A DNA stretch of 64,000 nucleotides from Nitrososphaeraceae archaeon (GCA_031316115.1 JALDRC010000003.1:62001-126000), one strand, 5' to 3'. Counted from the first letter of the stretch, positions 47,834 through 57,479 are shown. The notes: a model not told the origin generated them from the letters alone. Translations and numbers: made by a program.

Positions 47834-48625
47834 TTGTTTGATATAAGGAGAAGACTATTGCAATGTGTTAAAAATAGTCTAGCCAAGGAGGTAGATTTTG
47901 CAATTGCATTCTCCGGAGGTGTAGATAGTTCCTTGCTTGCAAGAATTGCTGCTGATAATTATAGCGATGTTACTTTAATATCTATAGGTTTTCCTAATTC
48001 ACATGATATCGAATTTGCTAAAATTGTTTCTAAGAAAATGAACATAAATCATTTAACATATGAAATAAGGATGGAAGAATTTGCTAAAATCTCTAAAAAA
48101 ATTCTATTATCTATTCCATGTAATAATATTTCTCATATCGAAAACTGTATAGCCTATTGTTTTATCGCTTTAGTGGCTTCATCACAGGGATTTAAAATTG
48201 TTCTAACAGCAAACGGATTTGATGAGCTTTTTTGTGGATATGATCGATTTAGGCACTTATTTTCTAAAGGTATAACAGAGATCAATAGATTTATAGATGA
48301 AAAAATTGAAAATGAATTAAGGCTTTTTGAAGAAATTAATACTATGACAAGAGAATACGATATCAGTATACGGCAACCATTTTTATCAAATGAATTTATT
48401 TCCTTTGCTAAACAAATTCCAATAGATAAAAAAATCAAAGGTAGTGATGATTTTCTAAGAAAGCATATAATAAGAGAAGCTGCGATTTCTCTTAATGTTC
48501 CATTAGAAGCTGCTTTAAAACGGAAAAAGGCTTTACAATATGGATCTATGATCCACAAAAATCTTAGAAAAATCTTAAAAGACAGTCATACTCGAAAAAT
48601 TCTTGCAACTAAGATCAATCACTAA
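47834..48625 (+). CDS. Asparagine-synthetase-like PP-loop protein without glutaminase domain
   Basis: A 263-residue protein equivalent to the C-terminal synthetase domain of AsnB. The PP-loop SGGVDSS is at 27-33; further motifs are LTANGFDELFCGYDRF and IRQPFLSNEFISFAKQIP. The N-terminal class-II glutamine amidotransferase of AsnB is missing; there is an upstream TTG start and no room for it. It may use ammonia to make asparagine, or be a PP-loop enzyme with another substrate. It lies next to the PTPS-like gene (divergent), which suggests tRNA or cofactor chemistry as an alternative. Confidence 0.82.
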   Translation: MFDIRRRLLQCVKNSLAKEVDFAIAFSGGVDSSLLARIAADNYSDVTLISIGFPNSHDIEFAKIVSKKMNINHLTYEIRMEEFAKISKKILLSIPCNNISHIENCIAYCFIALVASSQGFKIVLTANGFDELFCGYDRFRHLFSKGITEINRFIDEKIENELRLFEEINTMTREYDISIRQPFLSNEFISFAKQIPIDKKIKGSDDFLRKHIIREAAISLNVPLEAALKRKKALQYGSMIHKNLRKILKDSHTRKILATKINH

Positions 48626-48698
48626 AATATTAGTTTTGAGAAAATATCTAAAATAATAATATGAGAAAGATAATATTCTAATCAATTGTAATTATAAA

Positions 48699-49340
48699 AT
48701 GATGTTTATCGCTATGTCAAATCTAGGACAATTAAAAAATTCTATTTTTTGTTTATCACTATTTATTTTTTATCCATTAGCAACTCCTATACACTTTATT
48801 GATCCATATTCTATCAAATGGATAGATTATACTGAACCAAATGGGAAAATTTCCTTGCAATATCCAAATTTAACAGATTGGAAAATCAATTTAAAAGATC
48901 ATAATTTTAAGGAAATTGAGTATATTCAGGTATCTCATGTAGATTCTTCTGCCTATGTAAATATTTCATTAAGGATTATTCCAATAGATTTAAAAGATAT
49001 TCCAAAATTTTTTGATTTTGAGGTTAGTCAATTTTCCAGAAGTACGTTAAATCCAGAGATATTATTAGATTTATTTGAAAACTATAATAAACCTAAACCA
49101 AATTTTTCAGTATTTGAAAAACATTCTGACAAATATACGATAGATGGTAACAAAGCTTATGGAATTTTAACTAGACAATCATTTGGTCTAGGAAATACGA
49201 CGGGAATGTTAACTTTATATTCTATGGATAATAAACATAATTATCTCATAGAATTCAAATATATCTTTGATCCCAATTCCTATATTACTTATCTTCCCAT
49301 TACAGAAAAAATATTGGATTCAATAAGAATAAAAAATTAA
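48699..49340 (+). CDS. Secreted protein, PsbP-like in pattern
   Basis: A 213-residue exported protein with a signal peptide (about 14-33). The mature part begins with ISLQYPNLTDWKINLKDHNF and ends with a strand and helix YLPITEKILDSIRIK, in the manner of PsbP-like or DUF proteins with a beta-sheet and one helix. Asn/Thr-rich potential glycosylation sites occur (NISL, GLGNTTG). No function is known. It follows the PP-loop gene by 73 bases on the same strand and might be cotranscribed. Confidence 0.7.
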   Translation: MMFIAMSNLGQLKNSIFCLSLFIFYPLATPIHFIDPYSIKWIDYTEPNGKISLQYPNLTDWKINLKDHNFKEIEYIQVSHVDSSAYVNISLRIIPIDLKDIPKFFDFEVSQFSRSTLNPEILLDLFENYNKPKPNFSVFEKHSDKYTIDGNKAYGILTRQSFGLGNTTGMLTLYSMDNKHNYLIEFKYIFDPNSYITYLPITEKILDSIRIKN

Positions 49341-49782
49341 GTGTCACTTTTATGAATCATAAAACCTTTATAAAACACAATCGATTAAATTGATATTTTT
49401 CTTGTATTTTGAATGTCAACATTAACAAATCTAAAAAAGTATTATCCCAGCTAACTAAATGCTGTAAATCCAATTGTATTCAACTATTTCCTCATATATA
49501 CTCTAATTACACTTTCTCAAACTAATTGTTGTAATTTGTTGTTGAAATCGTCATTATTCAAAATTAAGGTTTCTTGTATAAGACCAAAATATCCTACAAT
49601 TACACAATCTTTCTGAGTGTTATTTAAAAATTATTTATTTTAAAGAAGAGAAGATAAATCTACTAACATATAGTGTTTGTATATTTTTCTAGGTTTGTTA
49701 GTCAAAAATACAATATTTGTTATTATTCCACAACTAATGCATTACTCCAGATAGTAAAGATTATCAAGTCTATAAATGAATT
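49341..49782. other. Intergenic region
   Basis: About 440 AT-rich bases between two convergent genes, likely holding terminators for both. No gene found. Confidence 0.5.
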
Positions 49783-51156
49783 TTACTGAGTAGATTTTTT
49801 AGAGGACATAATTTGATTATTAACTATTAAAGATACATTTTCAATTATTTTTTTACCTGATGCAAAATGATTCTCCGGATTGAAAAGATATTTCAATTCA
49901 TCCAGAGTAAAGTATCCAGATAGTACTGAGTCATTTTTGATTGCTTCAATAAAGTGTAAATCTCTATCTTTTGCTTCAAATGCAACCCTTTGAATATCTC
50001 TATAAGCTTCTATTCTAGGAACTCCCTTTTTAACTAGTGACTCTAATACAAATTCTGCAAAAATTTGTCCTTTTGTGATATCAATGTTTGATCTTATTTT
50101 CTCAGTCTTTACCGACAGACCACCTACAACCTTTATCATAGTACTGAGCATTTCTTCGAGTAAAATCACACCCATCGGGATAGTAAATCGTTCATTTGCT
50201 GAATTTGATAAGTCTCTTTCATGCCATAATGAAATATTATCCATTGCTACGTTTAACAGGGAACGTAATAATTTTGCTAAAGAGGAAACCCTTTCGCTTT
50301 TGATTGGATTTCTTTTGACTGGAACTGCACTGCTTCCCATCTGTCCTGTTTTGAATTCTTCTGCGACTTCACCTATTTCTGTTCTTTGTAAGTTTCTTAT
50401 CTCAATTGCTATCTTATCCAGAGAGGTGCCAATTAAAGATAATACAAATTGTACTTCAGCTAACCTTTCTCTGGGGATAACCTGAGTTGCTGCATCTACA
50501 GGAAATAAATTTAAAATGGAAGAAACTTGCCTCTGAATTTCTATTGCCTTATCACCCATTAAAGAGCCAGTTCCTACCACTCCTAAGGTTTTGCAAAGTA
50601 AAAATCTTTTTTTTCCTTCTTCTATTCTTTCTAAATGTTTTACCATCTCTGCGGCCCATACAGCAAATTTTAGCCCAAATGGGATAAGACTAGCATGTTG
50701 ACCATGAGTTCTACCAACTGCTGGTAAATTTTTGAAAGCCTCAGCCTTATTTGATAAAATAAAAACAAGTTCTCTGATTTTGGATTCTATAATCTCAAAG
50801 GAATCCCTTAATTGCATAGAAGTTGTGGTATCAACAATATCGTTACTTGTTAAACCGAAATGAACCCAAGGTTGTACCTTTACTGAGCACTCTTCGCTGA
50901 GTGCTTGTACAACAGATGCCATATCATGATCCGTGGTAGATTCAAGTTCTTTAACCCTAGCTAAGGTAATTTTTCCTGATTTTGCCTGAAAATTTATTTC
51001 GTCTGATGCAGATTTTGGTATTAATCCATGATCTGATTGGGCTAATGCTACTGCTGCCTCAAATTCTAGAATATATTCCAATCTTTTTTGTTCATCAAAA
51101 ATCTTTTTTATTTCTCTACTACCATATCTTCCAGAATCAATTGGCAGAATACCCAT
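49783..51156 (-). CDS. purB: Adenylosuccinate lyase
   Basis: A 457-residue member of the fumarase/aspartase superfamily. It cleaves SAICAR and adenylosuccinate to fumarate and AICAR/AMP in purine synthesis. The signature loop is intact: GQMGSSAVPVKRNPIKSERV. Other motifs are TDHDMASVVQAL, HFGLTSNDIVDT and GRTHGQHASLIPFG. Length is normal. It heads or follows a leftward cluster with the CitE-like lyase (88-base gap) and the MDR reductase. Confidence 0.96.
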   Translation of the reverse strand: MGILPIDSGRYGSREIKKIFDEQKRLEYILEFEAAVALAQSDHGLIPKSASDEINFQAKSGKITLARVKELESTTDHDMASVVQALSEECSVKVQPWVHFGLTSNDIVDTTTSMQLRDSFEIIESKIRELVFILSNKAEAFKNLPAVGRTHGQHASLIPFGLKFAVWAAEMVKHLERIEEGKKRFLLCKTLGVVGTGSLMGDKAIEIQRQVSSILNLFPVDAATQVIPRERLAEVQFVLSLIGTSLDKIAIEIRNLQRTEIGEVAEEFKTGQMGSSAVPVKRNPIKSERVSSLAKLLRSLLNVAMDNISLWHERDLSNSANERFTIPMGVILLEEMLSTMIKVVGGLSVKTEKIRSNIDITKGQIFAEFVLESLVKKGVPRIEAYRDIQRVAFEAKDRDLHFIEAIKNDSVLSGYFTLDELKYLFNPENHFASGKKIIENVSLIVNNQIMSSKKSTQ

Positions 51157-51244
51157 ATATCTCTAGTATTGATTCTATTAAGAAAATAAACTTTGTTAGA
51201 AAATATCACACCAGTAGAATAGAAATTGTTACAATGTAGAATCA

Positions 51245-52156
51245 CTACTGTTTTTTTAACGAATCAAGTATCCATTTCGCTTGTTTTAAATGAACAGCAT
51301 CGATCATCTTACCTTCAATCTTTAATGCCCCCTGTTTGTATCCTTTTTGTTCAACCTGTTGGAAAATAGCTATGACTTTATTGGCCCAATCTATTTCATT
51401 CTTTGAAGGAACAAAAACCTCATGTACAGGTTGTATATGCTTTGGATGGATTATAGTTTTTCCTGCATATCCAAACCTTTTTGCTATAGTTGCATCTTTT
51501 ATTAATCCATCTATATCATCCACTTTTTGCCAGATAGAATCTAGTGCGGAAATACCGGCAGCTCTTGCGTCTACCGGAATCTTTGATCGAGCATAAGTAT
51601 ATTCTAATCCATCTTTTTCTACATAATCTAATTTCATATCATATAAATAGTCAAATACACCGAAAACTAGTGCAATAATCCTGGAATCACAAGAAGCAAT
51701 ATGATATGAATTCACAACTCCCAAAGAAGATTCGATTGACGGTATTATCTTGAGTTTGTCTAGGTTAATTTTTTTTTCTATTGTTTCAATAGTCTTAATG
51801 ATCGTATGTAGTTCTACAACTGTGTTAACTTTAGGTATAACTATTCCATCCAATCCACGGGAAATGATGGATTTTAAATCATTTTCATAAAATCCAGATT
51901 CGAATGAATTTATTCGTACAAATATAAGAGGACCTTTATCAATCGAATTCACATTGCTATCTTTTATTTGAGTAGAAGGATTGTTTGAGATGGTTTGTAG
52001 TACCATTTTCCTCGCTTCTTCTTTTTCACTAACAGGAACAGAGTCTTCTAGATCATAGCAAATTATATCTGGAGAAAGGGACTTTGATTTATCTAAAAAT
52101 TTTTTATTATTTCCAGGTATAAATAATAATGTTCTGAACATTATTTCCAGACTCAC
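51245..52156 (-). CDS. HpcH/HpaI-CitE family aldolase/lyase
   Basis: A 303-residue CitE-like protein with the TIM-barrel motifs FRTLLFIPGNNKKFL, DIICYDLEDSVPVSEKEEAR, GIVIPKV, IIPSIESSLGV and FVPSKNEIDW. The homologous part begins at M6 (MFRTLL), so the start may be five codons later. Family members cleave or form malyl-CoA, citramalyl-CoA or related CoA esters. No CitF/CitD partner is present, so it is not part of citrate lyase. The nearby reductase suggests CoA-ester chemistry, which is inference. Confidence 0.88.
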   Translation of the reverse strand: MSLEIMFRTLLFIPGNNKKFLDKSKSLSPDIICYDLEDSVPVSEKEEARKMVLQTISNNPSTQIKDSNVNSIDKGPLIFVRINSFESGFYENDLKSIISRGLDGIVIPKVNTVVELHTIIKTIETIEKKINLDKLKIIPSIESSLGVVNSYHIASCDSRIIALVFGVFDYLYDMKLDYVEKDGLEYTYARSKIPVDARAAGISALDSIWQKVDDIDGLIKDATIAKRFGYAGKTIIHPKHIQPVHEVFVPSKNEIDWANKVIAIFQQVEQKGYKQGALKIEGKMIDAVHLKQAKWILDSLKKQ

Positions 52157-52182
52157 ATAAAATAAATAAAAAAAAATAAAAA

Positions 52183-53253
52183 CTATAGTTTTTGAGGTGT
52201 TGTAAGTATTTTGCCAATCTGATCTGCATTAGCCATCATTACATGACCTTTTGCCTGATCAGAAAACGGAAGTGTAGTTGATATGAGTGGTTTAATTTTA
52301 CCTTTTCCTGTCCAATAAACAACTTGTTCTAATTCCGCTTTTGTTCCTTGGGTTGAGCCAAGTAAATTAGTGCCTTTAAAGAAAAGATATCTAAGATCAA
52401 TTGTAGAATCGTACCCAGTAGTTGCTCCAGTAGCAACTAGACTTCCACCCATTTTTAAAAGAGAAACTTCCTGTGGAAAAACTGCCTTTCCAATATGTTC
52501 GAATACTACATCCACACCCTGTTTATTAGTAATTTGTCTTACTTTTTTGTACCAATCAGATTCTCTATGATTTACTACATGATCCGCTCCTAACTCTAGG
52601 CATTTATCCATTTTTTCTTTATTTCCTGCAGTAGCTATAACATCACAATTGTATAATTTTGCTATTTGAATTCCCATCATTCCTACTCCACTTGTACCTC
52701 CCATTATCAAAACAGTTTGTCCAGGCTTAATTTTGACTCTACCAACTAACATATGCCATGCGGTCATACCCACCATAGAGATAGCTGCGGCATCATCAAA
52801 TGACATGTTATCTGGAATTTTAGCTACATTTACCTCTGGCAAATGAGTGTATTGTGCAAAACCACCCCACAATGGTCCAGTTTGAAAACCCCAAATTTGC
52901 CTCTGAGCACAATCGTATTCTTTTCCATCAGTACATAGATCACATATCCTACAACTCATGTTTGAATGAGAAACTACTCTATCGCCTATCTTAAATTTAG
53001 TAACTTCTTCCCCAACTTCCACTACAGTACCAGCTGCATCGCTCCCCGAGATATGCGGAAGAGGAGTCTGTACAGGCTCTCCCCATATTGCCCATAAATC
53101 GTTATAATTATAAGCCGCCGTTTCGACTTTGATCAAAACTTCATTTGGTTTTATTTTAGGAGTATCAATATCTTCAATCTTAATTACTTTGGTAGGGTCC
53201 TGATTATATTCTCTAAAAACTGCTGCTTTCATTGTTTTGAAAATGCTATCCAT
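52183..53253 (-). CDS. Zinc-binding MDR-family reductase (quinone/enoyl-CoA reductase-like)
   Basis: A 356-residue medium-chain dehydrogenase/reductase. The structural zinc site has C101, C104, C107 and C115 (CRICDLCTDGKEYDC). At the usual catalytic zinc position it reads AYNYNDLW, so the catalytic Cys is lost, as in quinone, crotonyl-CoA and acryloyl-CoA reductases. The NADP fold is MGGTSGVGMMGIQIAKLY. It may reduce an enoyl-CoA, and acryloyl-CoA reductase of the 3-hydroxypropionate/4-hydroxybutyrate cycle is one candidate. The homologous start is MKAAVFRE (ATG at 53232). It lies 26 bases upstream of the CitE-like gene. Confidence 0.88.
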   Translation of the reverse strand: MDSIFKTMKAAVFREYNQDPTKVIKIEDIDTPKIKPNEVLIKVETAAYNYNDLWAIWGEPVQTPLPHISGSDAAGTVVEVGEEVTKFKIGDRVVSHSNMSCRICDLCTDGKEYDCAQRQIWGFQTGPLWGGFAQYTHLPEVNVAKIPDNMSFDDAAAISMVGMTAWHMLVGRVKIKPGQTVLIMGGTSGVGMMGIQIAKLYNCDVIATAGNKEKMDKCLELGADHVVNHRESDWYKKVRQITNKQGVDVVFEHIGKAVFPQEVSLLKMGGSLVATGATTGYDSTIDLRYLFFKGTNLLGSTQGTKAELEQVVYWTGKGKIKPLISTTLPFSDQAKGHVMMANADQIGKILTTPQKL

Positions 53254-53323
53254 ACTTAATATAGTTAACTAGTAAAATTTTAAAAAATTCAGTTGTTATG
53301 CTAAAAAGTGTTTTAATGAAATA

Positions 53324-53980
53324 TTAAACTGAAAATTTTATTCCTATTTTTTTAAAAACATCTTTCCAATTTCCGATTTTCATCAAAGAAACCAAATCTT
53401 CCTTGGTATCTATATCAAAGGTCAAATTTGGATCAGTCAATTGCTTAACAAATACATTTCTGAATCTGGCCTCTAACAAATGATTATAATAACTATTATT
53501 GTCATAATGTGTTTTTATAATATTATGAGGTTTACGTAGCAAGATATTCGTTCCATCATATCTTTTCGATGGACAAATTATAACACCATTTGAAAAATCA
53601 TTTGATATTTCACATAGATCGTTGATATCCTTTGAACTAATCAAAGGTAAATCGATAGGTATTACAAGACTTGCATCAATATTTTGAGTTTCTAAGTAAG
53701 AATCAGCTGTTGAAATTGCATTATTAACTCCTTCCCGATGATCTGTAATATTAGTAATTTTTTTGTGATTGCTTAGATGTTGGAAATTTTCAGTATTTGA
53801 AATGACTAGAATCTCGGATATTAAAGATGACTTTTCTAACTTTTTGATAGTTAAATCAAAAAAGTAGTTTACAAGAACCATTCTTTCAAACGGATCTAAT
53901 ATAGAAGATAATCTTGACTTGGAATTTCTAAGATTTTTTATTGGAACTATTGCTACAATCTTCAATTTTGGTTTTACCAT
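53324..53980 (-). CDS. cofC: 2-phospho-L-lactate guanylyltransferase
   Basis: A 218-residue nucleotidyltransferase of coenzyme F420 synthesis. It activates 2-phospholactate (or PEP) with GTP for CofD. Motifs: VAIVPIKNLRNSKSRLSSIL at the start, the SLVIPIDLPLISSKDI metal site and CPSKRYDGTNILLRKP. It overlaps cofD by 7 bases, so the two are one translational unit. Confidence 0.93.
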   Translation of the reverse strand: MVKPKLKIVAIVPIKNLRNSKSRLSSILDPFERMVLVNYFFDLTIKKLEKSSLISEILVISNTENFQHLSNHKKITNITDHREGVNNAISTADSYLETQNIDASLVIPIDLPLISSKDINDLCEISNDFSNGVIICPSKRYDGTNILLRKPHNIIKTHYDNNSYYNHLLEARFRNVFVKQLTDPNLTFDIDTKEDLVSLMKIGNWKDVFKKIGIKFSV

Positions 53981-54915
53981 ATGGTTGAGATGAATTTTGC
54001 TAGATTAACTTCATCTCGTTTATTTCTCATGATGATGTTTGTATTGTAAGTCTTCACATTGATATTCATGATTGAATCTGCAAAATTCAAGTCTGAATTA
54101 TGAACTACCAATTTGCGGATAAATTTTGAATAGAATTTTGCTATCCCCAATGGGGAAATTTCAATGTTTTTGGATTTAAGATATTTACCTGCTGGTCCGC
54201 TAATAGGTTTTCGTCCGATAATAGGAGAAATAGCTAGAATCTTATCTTTATTGGATTTTAATTCTTCATACACAGATTTAATTGATATAATAGGACCGAT
54301 ACTCGATACGGGGTTCCCTGGAGCTATTATTATCGATCTAGATGAACGTAATGATTTTATAACTTGCTTATTTGATTTTGCATTTTCAATGTTATTGTAA
54401 TATACGTCATGAACTCTAGGTTTTCCTTTAAACTTTACCCAAAAATCTTGAATATTGAGGTCACCTTTATCAGTAACGATTCTTGTTTCAATTGGAGTGT
54501 CTGTAGCTGGTATCACATCATTTTGAATTCGATATTTTCTACAAATATACCTAGTCGCTTGTGACAAAGATAAACCTTCATTGATTAATTTTGTTCTAAT
54601 AATATGGGTTATTAAATCCTTATCTCCAATTTTAAACCAACTATCTTCATCTAACTTTTTCATATTTTTTATAAAATTAAATGAATCGTCCTTTATTCCC
54701 CAACCACGTTTCTTGTCGAGTATTCCTGCTAGTCCATAAATAGTTGTGTCGATATCAGGACATATATACAAACCATGAAGCCAAAAATTATCGCCAACGT
54801 TGACTATTATAAATAATTCGGAGGTAATGGAGCTTAAACCACGAATTAACTTAATGGAACCAGTTCCTCCAGCTAGAACTGTTATCAAATAGCAAAAGAG
54901 ATTAAGAAGATACAT
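53974..54915 (-). CDS. cofD: 2-phospho-L-lactate transferase
   Basis: A 313-residue enzyme that transfers the phospholactyl group to Fo, forming F420-0. Motifs: ITVLAGGTGSIKLIRGLSSI, NVGDNFWLHGLYICPDIDTT, YGLAGILDKKRGWGIKDDSF and IIAPGNPVSSIGPIISI. A TATA-like box at 54941-54950 sits about 30 bases before the ATG at 54915, favouring that start; a TTG at 54888 would start directly at ITVLAGG. It is the first gene of the cofD-cofC pair. Confidence 0.94.
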   Translation of the reverse strand: MYLLNLFCYLITVLAGGTGSIKLIRGLSSITSELFIIVNVGDNFWLHGLYICPDIDTTIYGLAGILDKKRGWGIKDDSFNFIKNMKKLDEDSWFKIGDKDLITHIIRTKLINEGLSLSQATRYICRKYRIQNDVIPATDTPIETRIVTDKGDLNIQDFWVKFKGKPRVHDVYYNNIENAKSNKQVIKSLRSSRSIIIAPGNPVSSIGPIISIKSVYEELKSNKDKILAISPIIGRKPISGPAGKYLKSKNIEISPLGIAKFYSKFIRKLVVHNSDLNFADSIMNINVKTYNTNIIMRNKRDEVNLAKFISTIW

Positions 54916-55060
54916 GTAAAATTTTCGTTTTTTAAGAATTTTTTATTTAATATTCATATACATTAAAAAATGATTGTTTTCTTAACGATTGTCCCAGATT
55001 TTTATAATAATATATTATTATAATAATAAGAGTTATATTCTTCAAAAGGAGAGGTTTAAT

Positions 55061-56104
55061 GTGAACCGAAAGGTCTTAATGTCATGTTGGATTATGGGAT
55101 TAATTTTATTACCTTCAGTTTTTTCACAGGCATTTGCTTCGCAGATGGAAATATTCATGGTGCCATCAACTGATACTTCTAAACCAGATTTTACTGGTTC
55201 GACATTTTTGACTATTAAATATCCTCCAGGAAGCGAGTTGTCAAAAATTTTTAATGGAACTACTGAAACACTTTCATTTACTTTAAATTCGACTGATCCT
55301 GGAATGGCCGAATTGGTAAAAACAGTTAACAATGCTATTCTTACGGAAAAAAATAGTCCCGTACAATTGGAAAATGCAACCGTACAATATGTAGCCCAAA
55401 TTAGGGGCGATGAAAATAGAGTTTCGATTGCTTATAAACTCAAATTTGATCCTGTAATGACAAAGTTTGTACTTCCCAGTAATGGAACTACAGCAGTAGA
55501 CTTAGATTGGAGAAGTTTCGTAGTTAAAGAACCTCTTACAGTAGAGGTTCCTCAATATGGTAATTTTGATATAAACTATCTCATTGCTCCAATTCAGGCA
55601 TTGTATCCAGACGCTGCCAAACTTCTTTTATCATCTGAAGATACAAAAAAAATTCTAGAAGCTCCGCTTATGAATTTTGAAGAAATTGGTTTACCGATGG
55701 AAAGATGGCATTTCCTCTTTGATCCAACAGGAAGTCAAGCCACAGCTGCTGGTTCAGGATATGCTGAACAAGGAGGTTCGAGAGTAGTTTCTGTGTTTTC
55801 TCTGGGAGAAAGTAGTTTCCGAGAGGGAACTCATACAGTTACTGAATCTTCCGTTGATACAACTGTTGGTGGTTCTGAAATAAGTATGAGAACGTCAACC
55901 CCACCTCCAAGTGGCCAATTACAGATAGCAGGATTTGCAAAAATTCAGAATATAGGTGGTAGTGAGGTTGCATTTATTACAGCCAATGCACCTGAAGGAA
56001 CTGTAACTTCCTCTGGAAATTTCCCCATTCAAGTATTACTTATTTTTGGTGGAATGATGGGAGCAGTTGCTATCTTAGTTCTTCTTAAAGCAAGGAAAAA
56101 ATAA
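55061..56104 (+). CDS. Secreted, C-terminally membrane-anchored protein
   Basis: A 347-residue protein. I chose the GTG at 55061 because it is preceded by an AAGGAGAGG ribosome-binding site at the right distance and gives a proper signal peptide (MNRKVLMSCWIMGLILLPSV, then QAFASQ). The longer frame from 54989 has an implausible leader. The mature part is beta-rich with a domain of unknown function; the C-terminus has a membrane helix (about 318-341) and a basic tail (ARKK). It is likely a cell-surface protein. The upstream 54996-55028 DNA is an ATA-rich palindrome-like tract. Confidence 0.8.
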   Translation: MNRKVLMSCWIMGLILLPSVFSQAFASQMEIFMVPSTDTSKPDFTGSTFLTIKYPPGSELSKIFNGTTETLSFTLNSTDPGMAELVKTVNNAILTEKNSPVQLENATVQYVAQIRGDENRVSIAYKLKFDPVMTKFVLPSNGTTAVDLDWRSFVVKEPLTVEVPQYGNFDINYLIAPIQALYPDAAKLLLSSEDTKKILEAPLMNFEEIGLPMERWHFLFDPTGSQATAAGSGYAEQGGSRVVSVFSLGESSFREGTHTVTESSVDTTVGGSEISMRTSTPPPSGQLQIAGFAKIQNIGGSEVAFITANAPEGTVTSSGNFPIQVLLIFGGMMGAVAILVLLKARKK

Positions 56105-56299
56105 TCTTTATTTTCTTTTTAATTTTTGGATTAATTATTTTTTAGATTAAAATGGATTGTTAATTTTTTGATCGTCAATAAAATTTTATTATAGTTAGCA
56201 CTATTCAGTCTCTTTTAGCACTATATATATAAGTAACTATAAGATATAATGTTTACAAAGTGATATCAAACTTTTTTTTCTTAGGTAGGGTCTTCAAAA

Positions 56300-57169
56300 A
56301 TGGTTTACATAAGAATTAAACGTATCAAAAATCACGACTATGCATATCTGGTAAAAAATACATGGATTAACAAAAAACCTAAACAGACCATAGTTAAATA
56401 TCTAGGAAATGTTTCTCGTTTAAAAATAGAAGATATTCCTGAAGAATATATAACTGATCAAATAAGAACATTTCTTCAACGTGTCAATCGAAATACCAAT
56501 GAACCTGAAATTTATGACATAAAGCTTCAAGATAACATATTCAATCTGTTAAAGGATCATGACATTAGTAAGCTAACCAAACTTTATCAGTCTATAGGTG
56601 ATTTGGATCTGGTCGATTTTTATGAAAGAATGATTATTCCAGTATTACATAAAATTGGTGATCTTTGGGAAAATGGAAAATTGGATGTTGCTACTGAACA
56701 TGTATGCAGTAACGCAACCTCAAATCTAATTAGTAGTATTAATTTAGACAAGACATATATTCAAAGCAAAAATAAAGGAAAAATTGTATTGTGCACTCCA
56801 GAAGGAGAGTTACATAACATAGGTTGTGAAATTTTAGGTTCTCTCCTGATGGAAAGAGGTTATAAGATATTTGATATTTCACCATCAATGCCTAATCAAT
56901 CCATCGCAGAATACATTCACGAGATCAAACCGGATTTAACAATCATCTCCTTTACATTAAAGGAGTGTGTAAATAGCGTTGTTAGATTAATAAACGAAAT
57001 AAACCAAAAAGACAAAAATTTTAGGATAGTGGTGGGAGGTACCGGTTCAAGTTTGTTAAAAAATAAGATAACAAATAACAGAAATATCAATAATAGATAT
57101 ACTTTTGTTTTAGAGGATGTAACAATTAGATATTTTATAAAAAATATTAAAAAATTTCTAAAAGATTGA
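56300..57169 (+). CDS. CarH-like B12-binding protein with non-MerR N-terminus
   Basis: A 289-residue protein in three parts. Residues 1-60 (MVYIRIKRIKNHDYAYLVKN, then KQTIVKYLGNVSR) look like a small beta domain also seen at transposase N-termini. Residues 80-150 form a four-helix cap with W123-x9-E133-H134 (IGDLWENG, LDVATEHVC), the W-x9-EH signature of CarH/LitR sensors. Residues 160-285 form a Rossmann B12 domain with lower-ligand H172 in EGELHNIGCEILG and VVGGTGSS. The position that is His132 in Thermus CarH is E124 here. No enzyme domain is attached, so a corrinoid sensor is likely. MerR-type DNA binding is absent. Confidence 0.82.
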   Translation: MVYIRIKRIKNHDYAYLVKNTWINKKPKQTIVKYLGNVSRLKIEDIPEEYITDQIRTFLQRVNRNTNEPEIYDIKLQDNIFNLLKDHDISKLTKLYQSIGDLDLVDFYERMIIPVLHKIGDLWENGKLDVATEHVCSNATSNLISSINLDKTYIQSKNKGKIVLCTPEGELHNIGCEILGSLLMERGYKIFDISPSMPNQSIAEYIHEIKPDLTIISFTLKECVNSVVRLINEINQKDKNFRIVVGGTGSSLLKNKITNNRNINNRYTFVLEDVTIRYFIKNIKKFLKD

Positions 57170-57479
57170 AGTCTGTTAATTTCAAATAACTAAAATAACT
57201 TCCAATATGAAAGTTAATACAAGTTCAACATTACTCATTTGTTATTTAATAGGAACAGAATTATTGGAAAATAATTTTGAGATACTAGATAAAAATAATC
57301 ATTATTTGAAATATTGGTAATTGGTTTAGACATTTTATATTTCTCCTACTTATATATTATTATTCAAAAATTTTTAAAAAAACTAATTGATTTGTCCAAA
57401 GTATTATAAAGAGAAAGAGTTAATTTTTTATTTTGTATACACAGGAGCTTTTTTTAGAATTACTATTTCGAAAAATTAA
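57170..57479. other. Intergenic region
   Basis: About 310 AT-rich bases between convergent genes. Nothing recognisable beyond poly-T tracts that may act as terminators. Confidence 0.5.

Noticed and set aside
54989-55060. Longer N-terminus for the secreted protein ending at 56104
   Set aside because: The extra residues are Ile/Tyr/Asn-rich and non-signal-like; the GTG at 55061 has a ribosome-binding site and a clean signal peptide.
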